Positions 6,869 to 14,939 of a stretch of DNA of 19,958 bases are shown piece after piece. Under the pieces are notes generated by a model, which was not told where the DNA came from, searched no databases, and saw nothing but the letters and a program-made list of their open reading frames with translations. The stretch lies in contig CAZTXD010000059.1 of assembly GCA_964617995.1 (NCBI GenBank), positions 1-19,958 on the forward strand. Reading direction: 5' to 3'. Both the position numbers and the translations under genes were made by a program. The stretch comes from CAZTXD01 sp964617995 (GTDB taxonomy: Bacteria; Actinomycetota; Acidimicrobiia; Spongiisociales; ZC4RG35). Position 1 is the first letter of the stretch, and every line of letters begins with the position of its first letter.

Positions 6869-7273
6869 GTGTCGTCGGTCGCCGATCAGCGGGTTCACGA
6901 GTTGCGCGTCGTCATCACCGTCCCGGACTTCGACGAGGCATTGAGAATCTATCGGGATGTGCTCGGACTGTCCGAGATGGGAGCAGTGACCTCTCCCGGT
7001 GGTCGGGTGGCCATCCTCGAAGCCGGCCGCGCCACGCTCGAACTCGCCGACGCGGCCCATGCCGATTCCATCGACGAGCTCGAAGTCGGTCGGCGAGTAG
7101 CCGGAACAGTGCGGATCGCCCTCGGCGTGGACGACGTCGACCTGGCGACCGAGAAAGCACAGGCCGCCGGCGTCGAGCTGATCGCCCCACCCACTCCCAC
7201 CCCTTGGGGATCGCGCAACTCGCGTCTGGACGGCCCGGCCGGAATCCAGCTCACCCTCTTCGAAGGCGAGTGA
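6869..7273 (+). CDS. VOC (glyoxalase/bleomycin resistance) superfamily protein
   Basis: The 134-residue protein shows the paired beta-alpha-beta-beta-beta layout of the VOC fold: LRVVITVPDFDEALRIYRDVLGL (12-34) opens the first half, and VRIALGVDDVDLATEKAQAAGVELIAPP the second, ending PAGIQLTLFEGE with a C-terminal glutamate that is a metal ligand in many members. The usual first-strand histidine is replaced (LRVVIT), so metal binding is doubtful. The substrate is unknown. The GTG at 6869 is backed by GAGGAGGAG about 8 nt upstream. It is probably cotranscribed with the upstream reductase, and a hairpin terminator follows 14 nt after its stop. Confidence 0.87.
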   Translation: MSSVADQRVHELRVVITVPDFDEALRIYRDVLGLSEMGAVTSPGGRVAILEAGRATLELADAAHADSIDELEVGRRVAGTVRIALGVDDVDLATEKAQAAGVELIAPPTPTPWGSRNSRLDGPAGIQLTLFEGE

Positions 7274-7287
7274 CTGTCACCCCCCGT

Positions 7288-7315
7288 TGAGACGGTGCAC
7301 CGGCGCGCCGTCTCA
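7288..7315. terminator. Strong hairpin, bidirectional terminator between convergent genes
   Basis: An 11-bp stem (7288-7298 with 7305-7315, one T-G pair) around the loop ACCGGC lies 14 nt after the VOC stop and 19 nt after the glycosidase stop. No T-tract follows on either strand, as is common for actinobacterial I-shaped terminators. Confidence 0.7.
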
Positions 7316-7334
7316 CCGAAGGCGCACCAGAGGG

Positions 7335-8471
7335 TCATCGGTAGTCGGCCATCAGTGCCGCCAGGCCGGTCCACGATTGGGGACGGGCACCCTGACCGGC
7401 ACCAGTCTCGGGATTCCAATACTCGGACCATCCCGACGCCAACGCCCCATCCACGGTGGAGGAAGCCAGCTTCGACGCCCACCCGTGGTCACCTCGCCGG
7501 CGTGCCGCCAGCCACAGCAGATAGTTGAGCTGGGGCCATGCGGCTCCTCTCCAGTAGCCGTCGGGACGGTACCCCGGGTGACGGGAATCGACCTGACGGG
7601 GTCCGTAGCGGGCGTCGAAGCGTTCCGGATCGCAGATGATCTCCCGGCATCGCTCCCAGTGACTATCCGAGATGAGCAGTGGAAGGTAGGACTCGAGGGT
7701 GGGGGCCGATCCTGAAGTCCGGGTATCCGGCCCGCCGTCTACCCATACCCCCCGACTATCGTCCCAGCGCCCCTCCAGACCCTGGGCCAGCTCCTGCGCC
7801 GCCGCCTCCAAGCCGAGATCCCCGGTGACATTCGCCAGTTCCCCGGCGTTGAAAGCCACGAGGGCGGTCATCGCCACGGAACCGACCCTGAACTCGGGGT
7901 TGTCCACCGCTACTCCCGGGCCCTCGAGGACGAGTGTGCCGAGGAGGCGTCCCTTGATCACGGCGAAGCCGTGACGGCTGAAGGGGTGATGCATCCAGGA
8001 ATCCCAGCGAGGGCTGTCATCACAACCCGTCTCCCAGGGATGCACAACACTAACCAATCCGTCCTGCTGCCTGCGCTCGAGGAGGAACCCGATGCCCAGA
8101 CGCGCGGCCGCCAGCAGCTGCCCGGGCACCTCCAATCCGAGTTCGCCCATCACCCGGATCGTGTGCCCGTACATCGGCGGCTGGGTGATCGTGGATACTG
8201 CGTCGCGGCCCCACAACGTCCGGTCGAAACCGGGATCACCGAAGTAGTCGACGTGGGGTACGAATCCGGAGGCGGCGTCCTGCGTTCGGAAGATCGCCTC
8301 CATCTCCCGGCGGGCCCGATCGGGCCGCAGGCGCGACCAGAGCACCGCATGGAAACACGAGTCCCACAGCCACCGCCAGGGATAAACCGAGGGGTTGGGA
8401 GAGGTGTAGCCTCCCGCCTCGTTCCAGTTGCCCTCGAGGATCCCCTCCACCGTCTCCCAGAGTTCTGTCAC
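7335..8471 (-). CDS. GH63/MGH1-like glycoside hydrolase, possible glucosylglycerate-type glucosidase
   Basis: This 378-residue protein has an (alpha/alpha)6-barrel glycosidase pattern: YPWRWLWDSCFHAVLWSRL (30-48), GFDRTLWGRDAVSTITQPP (81-99), HPWETGCDDSPRWDSW (144-159), GYWRGAAWPQLNYLLW (305-320) and SEYWNPETGAG (349-359). In GH63 mannosyl- and glucosylglycerate hydrolases the general acid is an Asp in a similar DNSPRWD stretch and the base is a Glu in a similar EY-x-P-TG stretch; here these would be Asp151 or Asp152 and Glu350. It is shorter than mycobacterial glucosylglycerate hydrolase (about 446). It is the last gene of the operon; its GTG start overlaps the preceding TGA (GTGA), so translation is probably coupled. 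No signal peptide, so it acts in the cytoplasm. Substrate is inferred from the neighbours. Confidence 0.8.
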   Translation of the reverse strand: MTELWETVEGILEGNWNEAGGYTSPNPSVYPWRWLWDSCFHAVLWSRLRPDRARREMEAIFRTQDAASGFVPHVDYFGDPGFDRTLWGRDAVSTITQPPMYGHTIRVMGELGLEVPGQLLAAARLGIGFLLERRQQDGLVSVVHPWETGCDDSPRWDSWMHHPFSRHGFAVIKGRLLGTLVLEGPGVAVDNPEFRVGSVAMTALVAFNAGELANVTGDLGLEAAAQELAQGLEGRWDDSRGVWVDGGPDTRTSGSAPTLESYLPLLISDSHWERCREIICDPERFDARYGPRQVDSRHPGYRPDGYWRGAAWPQLNYLLWLAARRRGDHGWASKLASSTVDGALASGWSEYWNPETGAGQGARPQSWTGLAALMADYR

Positions 8472-10141
8472 CGCTCGTACCAGTCGTAGGCGTAGGGAGG
8501 GAGGTGAACCACACCTCCCTCCACTGAGCCGTCGATGGTCGAGCGGCGCCGGCTCCCCCATCCGGGAGGCGGCTCGACTTCGATGTGATCGCTGGTCACA
8601 TTCGTGACGCACCACACCTCACCGTGGGAGCCGGAGCGGATGAGAGAGAAGGCACCACCGTGGATCGGCTGGGCCTCCTGGTCCCCGGACGGGTCGAAAG
8701 CACCGGTCCGGGTGCGGGCGGCCAGCATCCTCCTGTGACCTTCCAGAACGACGCCACGCGGAGAGTCGCCGTCGTCGAGCTCCTTGTTCACCTGCTCGGC
8801 GTCGAGCCAGGGACGGTTGATCGAGCGGGCCTGCCCGGTGATCTGGGGACCCTCCCACCATGAGCGGGTTCCGAGAGCGGAATGGACGTATACCCCGGGC
8901 ACTCCCCGCAGGCTCATCTGGATCGACACCGCAGCCAGGAAGCGGGCTATGACGTGGTCATCGTCGATGCCGGCTCTCATCCCCAGGGCGTCGATGAAGC
9001 TCATGTTGATCTCGTAGGGGCGTACCGAACCGTCGGCGGCCGTGCGGCCCGACCATATACCACCGACAGCGTCGGTCATGGCAGCCATATGGTCGATGAC
9101 CTCCGGTGGAAGGAGCCCGTGCACAGGAGTGAGGCCGATCCCGTCATGGGAGGCGAGGAAGTTGAGGAAGGTGCCCGCACCGGGCTGGTCGAGGTCACCG
9201 GCCCATCGGGTCAACACCGTGGTGTCCTCTCGCAGGAACGCGTCGAGGACCAGTGGTGGCAGCGAGAAGTTGTAGACCATCTGCGCTTCGTCCTCGCCGG
9301 ATCCGAAGTAGGAGACGTTGTCGGTATGTGGGACGTTGGTCTCGGTCACCAGAGCGACGTGAGGAGCGGCGTGGTCGAGGACGGCTCGCAGCAGCCGGAC
9401 CACCAGGTGGGTCTTGGGATGGTGGAGGCAGGGCGTGCCGGCCTCCTTCCACAGGTAGCCGACGGCGTCGAGCCGTATCACCGAAGCTCCCCTCTCCACA
9501 TAGCTCATCATCACTCCGATCATCTCCTCGAGAACGGGCGGATGGGCGAAGTTGAGATCGGCCTGCTCGGGCGAGAACGTAGTCCACACGCCCACCCGGT
9601 CGCCGGTGGTGGGGAAGTCGGTGACGAGGGGATGCGTTCGGGGTCGGAACACGGTGCTCAGATCCGTTGCGGGGTCGACTCTGTGAAACCATTCTTCGTA
9701 ATGGGGATCACCTTCGAGGAAGCGGCGGAACCAGACACTCTCCACGGACATGTGGTTGAGCACGAGGTCGACCATCAGGCGTCGCTTGTTTGCGAGGACG
9801 GTGATGTCGTCCCATCCCCCCAGCGAAGGCTCCACGCGGTGGAAGTCGACCACCGCGAAGCCACCATCCCCCGAAGAAGGGAAGAAGGGGAGCAGGTGGA
9901 TGTGGCTGATTTCTGGTATCCGCGAATCGACGAATTCGCTCAGCGTCGCTAGTGGCCTCTCTCCCTCACGTCGCAACGTGTCGGCGTAGGTGATCAGGAT
10001 CGAGTCGGAACCGGCGAATGGTCTCCTGGTTCGATGCTGAGCCTCCGGGAATCTGGCGATGATGCGTTCGGTCAGCGAAGCGGCCGTCTCCTCGCCGTAG
10101 ATCTGGGTCAGCAGACTCCGGATCCTGGCGGCAGGGGTCAT
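8468..10141 (-). CDS. GH13_18 glycoside phosphorylase (sucrose/glucosylglycerate phosphorylase-like)
   Basis: The 557-residue cytoplasmic enzyme should cleave an alpha-glucoside with phosphate to alpha-glucose 1-phosphate and a free acceptor. Family order is visible: AGSDSILITYADTL (43-55), HLLPFFPSSGDGGFAVVDF (82-100), region I DLVLNH (125-130), the nucleophile Asp225 in RLDAVGYLWK, the acid/base Glu268 in TETNVPH, and Asp333 in ASHDGIG. The TETNVPH-x4-SYFG pattern and length resemble the clade of sucrose-6-phosphate, glucosylglycerol and glucosylglycerate (E. coli YcjM, 559 residues) phosphorylases more than bifidobacterial sucrose phosphorylase. The acceptor cannot be read from sequence alone. 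Its ATG overlaps the previous TGA (ATGA), and its own TGA overlaps the glycosidase GTG. Confidence 0.88.
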   Translation of the reverse strand: MTPAARIRSLLTQIYGEETAASLTERIIARFPEAQHRTRRPFAGSDSILITYADTLRREGERPLATLSEFVDSRIPEISHIHLLPFFPSSGDGGFAVVDFHRVEPSLGGWDDITVLANKRRLMVDLVLNHMSVESVWFRRFLEGDPHYEEWFHRVDPATDLSTVFRPRTHPLVTDFPTTGDRVGVWTTFSPEQADLNFAHPPVLEEMIGVMMSYVERGASVIRLDAVGYLWKEAGTPCLHHPKTHLVVRLLRAVLDHAAPHVALVTETNVPHTDNVSYFGSGEDEAQMVYNFSLPPLVLDAFLREDTTVLTRWAGDLDQPGAGTFLNFLASHDGIGLTPVHGLLPPEVIDHMAAMTDAVGGIWSGRTAADGSVRPYEINMSFIDALGMRAGIDDDHVIARFLAAVSIQMSLRGVPGVYVHSALGTRSWWEGPQITGQARSINRPWLDAEQVNKELDDGDSPRGVVLEGHRRMLAARTRTGAFDPSGDQEAQPIHGGAFSLIRSGSHGEVWCVTNVTSDHIEVEPPPGWGSRRRSTIDGSVEGGVVHLPPYAYDWYER

Positions 10142-11139
10142 GCCGGGAGTGCGACGGGTTGACCGTCCGCCGCCGACCGGTAGGCGGCGAGGAGCACGAC
10201 CAGGTTGTTGCGGGCGTCGACCCCGCCGACCTCGGGGGCCCGACCGGACATCGCCGCCACGAAGTCGTCTACATGGCGGTTGAGATCATCACGCTCCCAC
10301 GGGACGAGACGGCGCTCCTGATTGGTGACCAGCTCGATCTCCCGGTAGGGAGCGGAGACGACGAAGGCATGGGTGGTTGTGAGGATCTCGAAGCGAACCT
10401 CCAGCCATCGAGCGGAGGCTGCCGGGTTGACCCAGCCGGCGGCGAGAACGCCGTGGACGCCGCCCGGGAATTCGAGATGGGCCACTCCCAGGTCGTCGAT
10501 GGTGCCTGACCCGGAGTCTCCGATACGGGCGTATACCCGTTCGGGAACGGAGTCGACGATCCGGCACATGGCGTCGAGGGCGTGGCTGCCGATGTCGCCG
10601 AACCCCCCGAACCCTGCCTGAGCGGGATCGTGGAACCAGTCCGTGCTCATTCCACCCGGGGCCTCAGACGGGGGCCTTCCGTACTTGACCGCATAGACCG
10701 CCTGCACCTCCCCAACCGTTCCCGACCGGAGCCGGCTGAGGGCGAGGCGTACCGGCTCCTGGAACAGCGGCCGGAAGGGCACGGTGAGGCCCACACCGGC
10801 GCGTCCGACAGCGTCGAGGATGGCATCGGCGTCTGCGACGTTGGTGGCGATGGGCTTGTCACACATGACGTGCACGCCTCCGCCGGCAGCGGCTGCGACG
10901 ACGCTCAGGTGGCGATTGGGGGTGGTGCCCACGTAGATGCCGTCGACGTCCCAGTCGAGGTAGGCATCGAGATCATCGGCGTAGGCCACTCCGGCATCAG
11001 CCGCCCGCCCTCCGGCCAGGTCCCGGTTCATGCCCCCGTCACAGATCCCCACCAGATCGACCTGAGGATGAGCCATGAACACGTCGAGGTAGGCGAGGGC
11101 GTGGAGATGATCGAATCCGACGATGGCGATCCTCTTCAC
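10138..11139 (-). CDS. Gfo/Idh/MocA-family oxidoreductase (second copy)
   Basis: The 333-residue protein is an NAD(P)-dependent sugar or polyol dehydrogenase of the Gfo/Idh/MocA family: N-terminal Rossmann domain, then an alpha/beta substrate domain. Lys95 in CDKPI (93-97) matches the EKP lysine, and GDIGSHALD (181-189) holds Asp182 and His186 of the catalytic site. The usual GxGxxG is replaced by GFDHLHA (8-14), an unusual histidine-rich turn. I chose the GTG at 11139 because it overlaps the previous gene's TGA and starts directly at KRIAIVGF; an upstream start would add 18 residues inside the previous gene. It shares little obvious sequence with the first copy, so the two probably act on different intermediates. 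The substrate is unknown. Confidence 0.87.
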   Translation of the reverse strand: MKRIAIVGFDHLHALAYLDVFMAHPQVDLVGICDGGMNRDLAGGRAADAGVAYADDLDAYLDWDVDGIYVGTTPNRHLSVVAAAAGGGVHVMCDKPIATNVADADAILDAVGRAGVGLTVPFRPLFQEPVRLALSRLRSGTVGEVQAVYAVKYGRPPSEAPGGMSTDWFHDPAQAGFGGFGDIGSHALDAMCRIVDSVPERVYARIGDSGSGTIDDLGVAHLEFPGGVHGVLAAGWVNPAASARWLEVRFEILTTTHAFVVSAPYREIELVTNQERRLVPWERDDLNRHVDDFVAAMSGRAPEVGGVDARNNLVVLLAAYRSAADGQPVALPA

Positions 11140-12152
11140 GATGCCGCCTCGACGGGGGATCGACTGTCGATCGACCGGCCGGCAGCGAGGCACAATTCCA
11201 GCGACCGGGTGGCGTCCTCGGGGGTCTGTCGGGCCTCGACCCCATCGGACACCACCGCGGCGAAGTGGTCGAGCTGGGCTGCGAAGGCGGTCGGCAGCGC
11301 CGAGAGGAGAGGTCCATAGCGAGGGTGCTCCACCCCGTCCGGCCCGACGATGAGGAGCGGGCTGTCGGTGTCACGGAGATGGAGCAGACCTTCGGTTCCG
11401 ACGATCTCCAGAGCTCCATAGAAGGTGCCGAACGATCCGGGATGGGCCCAGCTGACCTCACCAACCGCGGTGACGTCCCCGGACAACCCGAAGGTGAGGA
11501 ACACGTGGTCGCCGCGCCCGGACTCCCGGGCCTCGGGACGAATACTGCGCGAGGTGGCGTACACCGAGGTCGGCTCACCGAGCAGCCACCGCACCAGATC
11601 GGCGACGTGGATGCCCACGTCCAGGAGCACGCCTCCACCGGGCGCCGACCAAGCCCATGCGTCTCCGGTGAAAGGAAGCCATTGACGCTCCGCCCGACGC
11701 AGGTACCGGGGGGTTCCGATGGCTCCGGCCTCCAGGAGGGAGGCGATCTCCCGATAGCGGGCATCGAAACGGCGAACGTGACCCACCATCAGGACTCTCT
11801 CGTGGAGGTGGGCGACATCGATGAGACGACGGGCGGACTCCGCCTCACTGGTTATCGGCTTCTCCACGAGCACATGCTTGCCGGCAGCCAGAGCCCCGCC
11901 CGCCACCGCCTCGTGTTGATCGGTGGGAACTGCCACATCGACGGCATCGATGGCGGGGTCACCCAGGATGTCATCCAGGGAACGGGAAGGAACCCCCGTG
12001 GTCGCGGCGACCGACTCCGAGCGATCGCGGTCGAGGTCGCAGACGGCTCGCAGCTCGACACCCCTGGCCCCGGCATAGGCAGGCACATGCGCCTTCGTTC
12101 CGATGTTGCCGCAGCCGACCAGGGCCATCCCGATCGGAGGAGTGATCGTCAT
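11136..12152 (-). CDS. Gfo/Idh/MocA-family oxidoreductase (first copy)
   Basis: The 338-residue protein has a canonical Rossmann GCGNIG (13-18), the EKP motif (97-99) with Lys98, and VLLDVGIHVADLVRWLLG (175-192) with Asp178 and His182 of the active site. Members oxidise hydroxyls of sugars, inositols and glycosides with NAD(P); the E. coli ycj cluster has a comparable enzyme (YcjS) that oxidises C3 of glucosides. A similar role here is inference from operon content. The ATG at 12152 overlaps the ABC ATPase stop (ATGA), and the protein begins four residues before the conserved strand; an upstream start would lie inside the ATPase gene. Its TGA overlaps the GTG of the next dehydrogenase. Confidence 0.9.
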   Translation of the reverse strand: MTITPPIGMALVGCGNIGTKAHVPAYAGARGVELRAVCDLDRDRSESVAATTGVPSRSLDDILGDPAIDAVDVAVPTDQHEAVAGGALAAGKHVLVEKPITSEAESARRLIDVAHLHERVLMVGHVRRFDARYREIASLLEAGAIGTPRYLRRAERQWLPFTGDAWAWSAPGGGVLLDVGIHVADLVRWLLGEPTSVYATSRSIRPEARESGRGDHVFLTFGLSGDVTAVGEVSWAHPGSFGTFYGALEIVGTEGLLHLRDTDSPLLIVGPDGVEHPRYGPLLSALPTAFAAQLDHFAAVVSDGVEARQTPEDATRSLELCLAAGRSIDSRSPVEAAS

Positions 12153-13195
12153 CTCGCCCAGCCCGACTCCGGATCGAACCATCGGATCTTGTCCGGAAGG
12201 GGTCGGAGCCACACGACGGTCCCCGGCCCCGGCTTCTCCTCGGGTCGTGTGGCCACTTTGATCAGCGCCTTCCCCAGAGCACACGTGAGGAGGTTGTGGG
12301 AACCGAGCGGCTCGGCCACCACCACCTCGACAGAGAAGCCCTCCCCCTCGGAAGCGACCTCGAGGTTCTCGGCCCGAATGCCCAGCAGGTGGTGGCCGTC
12401 GCCGGGCGAATCGATGAGGTTCAGCACCCGATCGTCCATGTGCGCCCGGCTCCCCTCCACCGTCACATCGATCAGGTTCATCGGCGGGTTGCCTATGAAG
12501 CCGGCCACGAACGTGTTGGCGGGCCGATCGTAGACGGTGATAGGAGCATCGATCTGCTGGATCGCTCCTGCCTTCATGACGGCGATCCGGTCTCCCATCG
12601 AGAGTGCCTCGGTCTGGTCATGGGTTACGTATATGACCGTGGCCCGGAGCTCCCTGACGAGCGTTTTCAGCTCGGCCCGCATCTCCATGCGTAATAGGGC
12701 GTCGAGGTTGGACAGCGGCTCGTCCATCAGCAGCAGATCAGCGTCGTAGGCGATGGACCGGGCCACCGCCACCCGCTGGCGTTGACCACCGGAGAGGCTG
12801 TTGGGGTAGCGCTGGAGGAGCTCGGCGATGTGGAGCAGCTCGGCGGACTGCCTCACCCGCGACTCGACCTCGTCCTTGGGCTTCTTCTGCCGTTGCAAAC
12901 CGAAGGCGATGTTGTCGAACACGGTCATGTGGGGGAAGACGGCATAGGACTGGAACACCATCGAGATCCGCCGATCCTTGGGAGTGGCCCGGGTGACGTC
13001 CCGGCCTCCGATCAGGATGCGCCCGCCGGTGACCTCGTCCAGGCCGGCGATCGAGCGGAGCAGAGTGGACTTGCCGCAACCGGACGGGCCCAGCAGCACC
13101 ATGAACTCCTGGTCGGGGATCGTCATCTCGACGCTGTCGACCGCCGTGAAGTCACCGAACTCCTTGGTGACGTTGTCGATTACCAGCTCGGCCAT
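12149..13195 (-). CDS. CUT1-type ABC transporter ATPase (MalK/UgpC-like)
   Basis: The 348-residue ATPase powers the importer encoded just upstream. It has Walker A GPSGCGKS (36-43), Q-loop MVFQSYAVFPHM (79-90), signature LSGGQRQR (134-141), Walker B LLLMDEP (154-160), D-loop SNLDA, and H-loop His192. A C-terminal regulatory/TOBE-type region follows (about 240-348), with GIRAENLEV as in MalK/UgpC proteins. The ATG at 13195 is preferred: GAGGAG, overlapping the permease stop, lies 6 nt upstream. A TTG one codon earlier is possible. In this family one ATPase can serve several sugar importers, but here it sits within its own operon, as ycjV does in E. coli. Confidence 0.95.
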   Translation of the reverse strand: MAELVIDNVTKEFGDFTAVDSVEMTIPDQEFMVLLGPSGCGKSTLLRSIAGLDEVTGGRILIGGRDVTRATPKDRRISMVFQSYAVFPHMTVFDNIAFGLQRQKKPKDEVESRVRQSAELLHIAELLQRYPNSLSGGQRQRVAVARSIAYDADLLLMDEPLSNLDALLRMEMRAELKTLVRELRATVIYVTHDQTEALSMGDRIAVMKAGAIQQIDAPITVYDRPANTFVAGFIGNPPMNLIDVTVEGSRAHMDDRVLNLIDSPGDGHHLLGIRAENLEVASEGEGFSVEVVVAEPLGSHNLLTCALGKALIKVATRPEEKPGPGTVVWLRPLPDKIRWFDPESGWAR

Positions 13196-13205
13196 CAATC
13201 ACTCC

Positions 13206-14021
13206 TCATTTCAGTTTCACGCCCCAGAGACTCATCAGGTACCGGCGGACGAAGAGCATGAAGATCAGGGCGGGGACGAGGATGAAGAAGCCCCCGGCGA
13301 ATCGGAACCGCAGCGACGACTCCCCGAGCTGGGTGACGAGCTTGGCGGGGAGCGTGGGGTTGCGTGACGACAGCACCGCCGCCCCGAACACCTCGTTCCA
13401 GGACAGCACGAACGTGAAGATGGTGGAGGCGGCCAGACCGGGCAGGGCCAACGGGAGGCTGATTCGCCTGAACGCCTCCCGCCGGGTGCATCCCAGGGTG
13501 AGGGCTGCCGCCTCCAGGTCGGTGGAGACGCCGACGAAGACCGAGGCAGTGACCAGGATCGTCGTGGGAAGGGCCATGGCCGTGTGGAGGAGAGCGATGC
13601 CGAGGGCGGTGTCGTCGATCCCCCATCCGATGTAGGTGGTGACGAGTGGTACCGCCAGGATCACGACGGGGAAGGCCCTGGTGGCAAGGACGCCCAACCG
13701 GTAGGCATTGTCCCCGGCGAAGTGGTAGCGGGCCAGGGCGTATCCCGCCGGTGCCCCCAGGCCCAGCGAGAGCACGATGGTTATGCCGGCTACCGCCAGG
13801 GACGTGACGATCGAGTCCTGGACTCCGCGGAAGTTCCAGAAGAAGAGGACGGTCTCGGTGGTGAAGGTCTCGACGGAGTGGAAAAAGGACTTCGGGAACT
13901 GGCTGATGAACTCGTCCGTGCCGAACGCCATGAGCGTTATGAGGTAGATGGGAATGAGGATGAACATCGCCACGCCGATGGCCAGCAGATAGGCGAGACC
14001 CCGTCCCGTGGCCCATCTCAT
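13206..14021 (-). CDS. Carbohydrate ABC transporter permease (MalG-type)
   Basis: The 271-residue membrane protein has about six hydrophobic helices and the cytoplasmic EAA loop, EAAALTLGCTRREAFRRISLPLALPG (170-195), which docks onto the ATPase. The N-terminal helix followed by a periplasmic stretch, FISQFPKSFF, and the C-terminal RRYLMSLWGVKLK are MalG-like. It would pair with the other permease to form the CUT1 channel. The ATG at 14021 overlaps the stop of the previous permease (ATGA); the longer open frame upstream is not real because it runs through that gene. GAGGAG for the ATPase gene starts inside its stop codon. Confidence 0.93.
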   Translation of the reverse strand: MRWATGRGLAYLLAIGVAMFILIPIYLITLMAFGTDEFISQFPKSFFHSVETFTTETVLFFWNFRGVQDSIVTSLAVAGITIVLSLGLGAPAGYALARYHFAGDNAYRLGVLATRAFPVVILAVPLVTTYIGWGIDDTALGIALLHTAMALPTTILVTASVFVGVSTDLEAAALTLGCTRREAFRRISLPLALPGLAASTIFTFVLSWNEVFGAAVLSSRNPTLPAKLVTQLGESSLRFRFAGGFFILVPALIFMLFVRRYLMSLWGVKLK

Positions 14022-14869
14022 CCCTCGGCCTCCTGGATACGGATCGCTCGCAGATACGACCAGGCCACCACCATCGACACGACCAGGATGAGCGCGGCGT
14101 AGGCACCGGCGACGTGCTCGTTCTGGAGCCGCCGGTACCAGGTGAACGCCTCCAGGGCGAGCACCCGGGTCGCTCCACCGGTGAGAGCGATCACGACGGC
14201 GAAGATCTGGAAGGCGAGGATGGTGCGGAGGATGAGTGCCACCTGGATGGACGGCTTGAGGAGAGGCAGCTTCACCCGCCACAGGCGGTCCCAGAACCCC
14301 GCTCCGAACACCTGCGCCGCCTCGTCGTAGTCGTCGGGGATCGATTGCAGGCCGGCGAGGAGTATCACGAAGACGATCGAGGTGGCCCTCCACACCTCGG
14401 CGATGATCACCGTGCCGAGCAGCCGCCACTCGTTGGCCGACGACAGCCAGAAGATCCGCTCGCCGGCGGCGATCGCCCCGACGTTGGATAGGAACGTGTT
14501 GAGGAAGCCCGACTCGTTGAATATCGAGAACCAGACGATGCCGGCCGCCAGATCTGACACTGCGATCGGCACGGCGAATATGTAGAGGAAGGTCTGGCTC
14601 CCTCTCAGCTTGGCCGATACCAGCAGGGCCATGGTCAGGGCGAGGATGAACTGGAGGGGGATGACGAAAGCGATGATCCCCGCGGTGTTGCGTACTGCCG
14701 GCCAGAAGTTGCGGTCGTCGACCATCCTGCTCAGGAAATCGAGGGTGAACCCGTCGGCGTTACGGATCGACAGCAGGATCGCCTGGACCATCGGCCAGGC
14801 GAAGAAGACGACCAGGAACAGCGCCGACGGCGCCAGCAGCATGAAGGCGATGCGGTTGCCCCGATTCAT
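14018..14869 (-). CDS. Carbohydrate ABC transporter permease (MalF-type)
   Basis: The 283-residue membrane protein has about six hydrophobic helices (first at 8-31) and the EAA loop EAAQVFGAGFWDRLWRVKLPLLKP (183-206). The opening FMLLAPSALFLVVFFAWPMVQAILLS is typical of MalF/UgpA-type CUT1 permeases. The SD is modest: GGGAG lies about 10 nt before the ATG and directly abuts a strong hairpin, so its translation could depend on RNA structure. Its stop overlaps the ATG of the second permease. Confidence 0.93.
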   Translation of the reverse strand: MNRGNRIAFMLLAPSALFLVVFFAWPMVQAILLSIRNADGFTLDFLSRMVDDRNFWPAVRNTAGIIAFVIPLQFILALTMALLVSAKLRGSQTFLYIFAVPIAVSDLAAGIVWFSIFNESGFLNTFLSNVGAIAAGERIFWLSSANEWRLLGTVIIAEVWRATSIVFVILLAGLQSIPDDYDEAAQVFGAGFWDRLWRVKLPLLKPSIQVALILRTILAFQIFAVVIALTGGATRVLALEAFTWYRRLQNEHVAGAYAALILVVSMVVAWSYLRAIRIQEAEG

Positions 14870-14885
14870 GGTCAGGTGTCTCCCG

Positions 14886-14921
14886 GGAGGGGGGCGGAAG
14901 CGAACGCTCCCGTCCCCCTCC
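14886..14921 (-). promoter_or_regulatory. Strong intergenic hairpin between binding-protein and permease genes
   Basis: A stem of 12 pairs (14886-14897 with 14910-14921, one G-T), one mismatch, then 3 more pairs encloses a 4-nt loop. On the transcribed strand it begins about 18 nt after the binding-protein stop and ends 1 nt before the permease SD. It lacks a T-run. It may stabilise the upstream mRNA or partly terminate, so that binding protein exceeds permease, as seen for malE-malF. Confidence 0.6.
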
Positions 14922-14939
14922 TGGCGTCGACTCCTCTCG

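Noticed and set aside
8882..9952. Plus-strand open frame of 356 codons
   Set aside because: Antisense shadow of the well-conserved GH13 gene.
11265..12533. Plus-strand open frame of 422 codons
   Set aside because: Antisense to the first Gfo/Idh gene and the end of the ATPase gene; composition is that of a frame shadow.
13206..14429. Longer version of the MalG-type permease (407 codons)
   Set aside because: The first 136 codons are Arg/Pro-rich shadow of the preceding permease; the ATGA start at 14021 fits the family.
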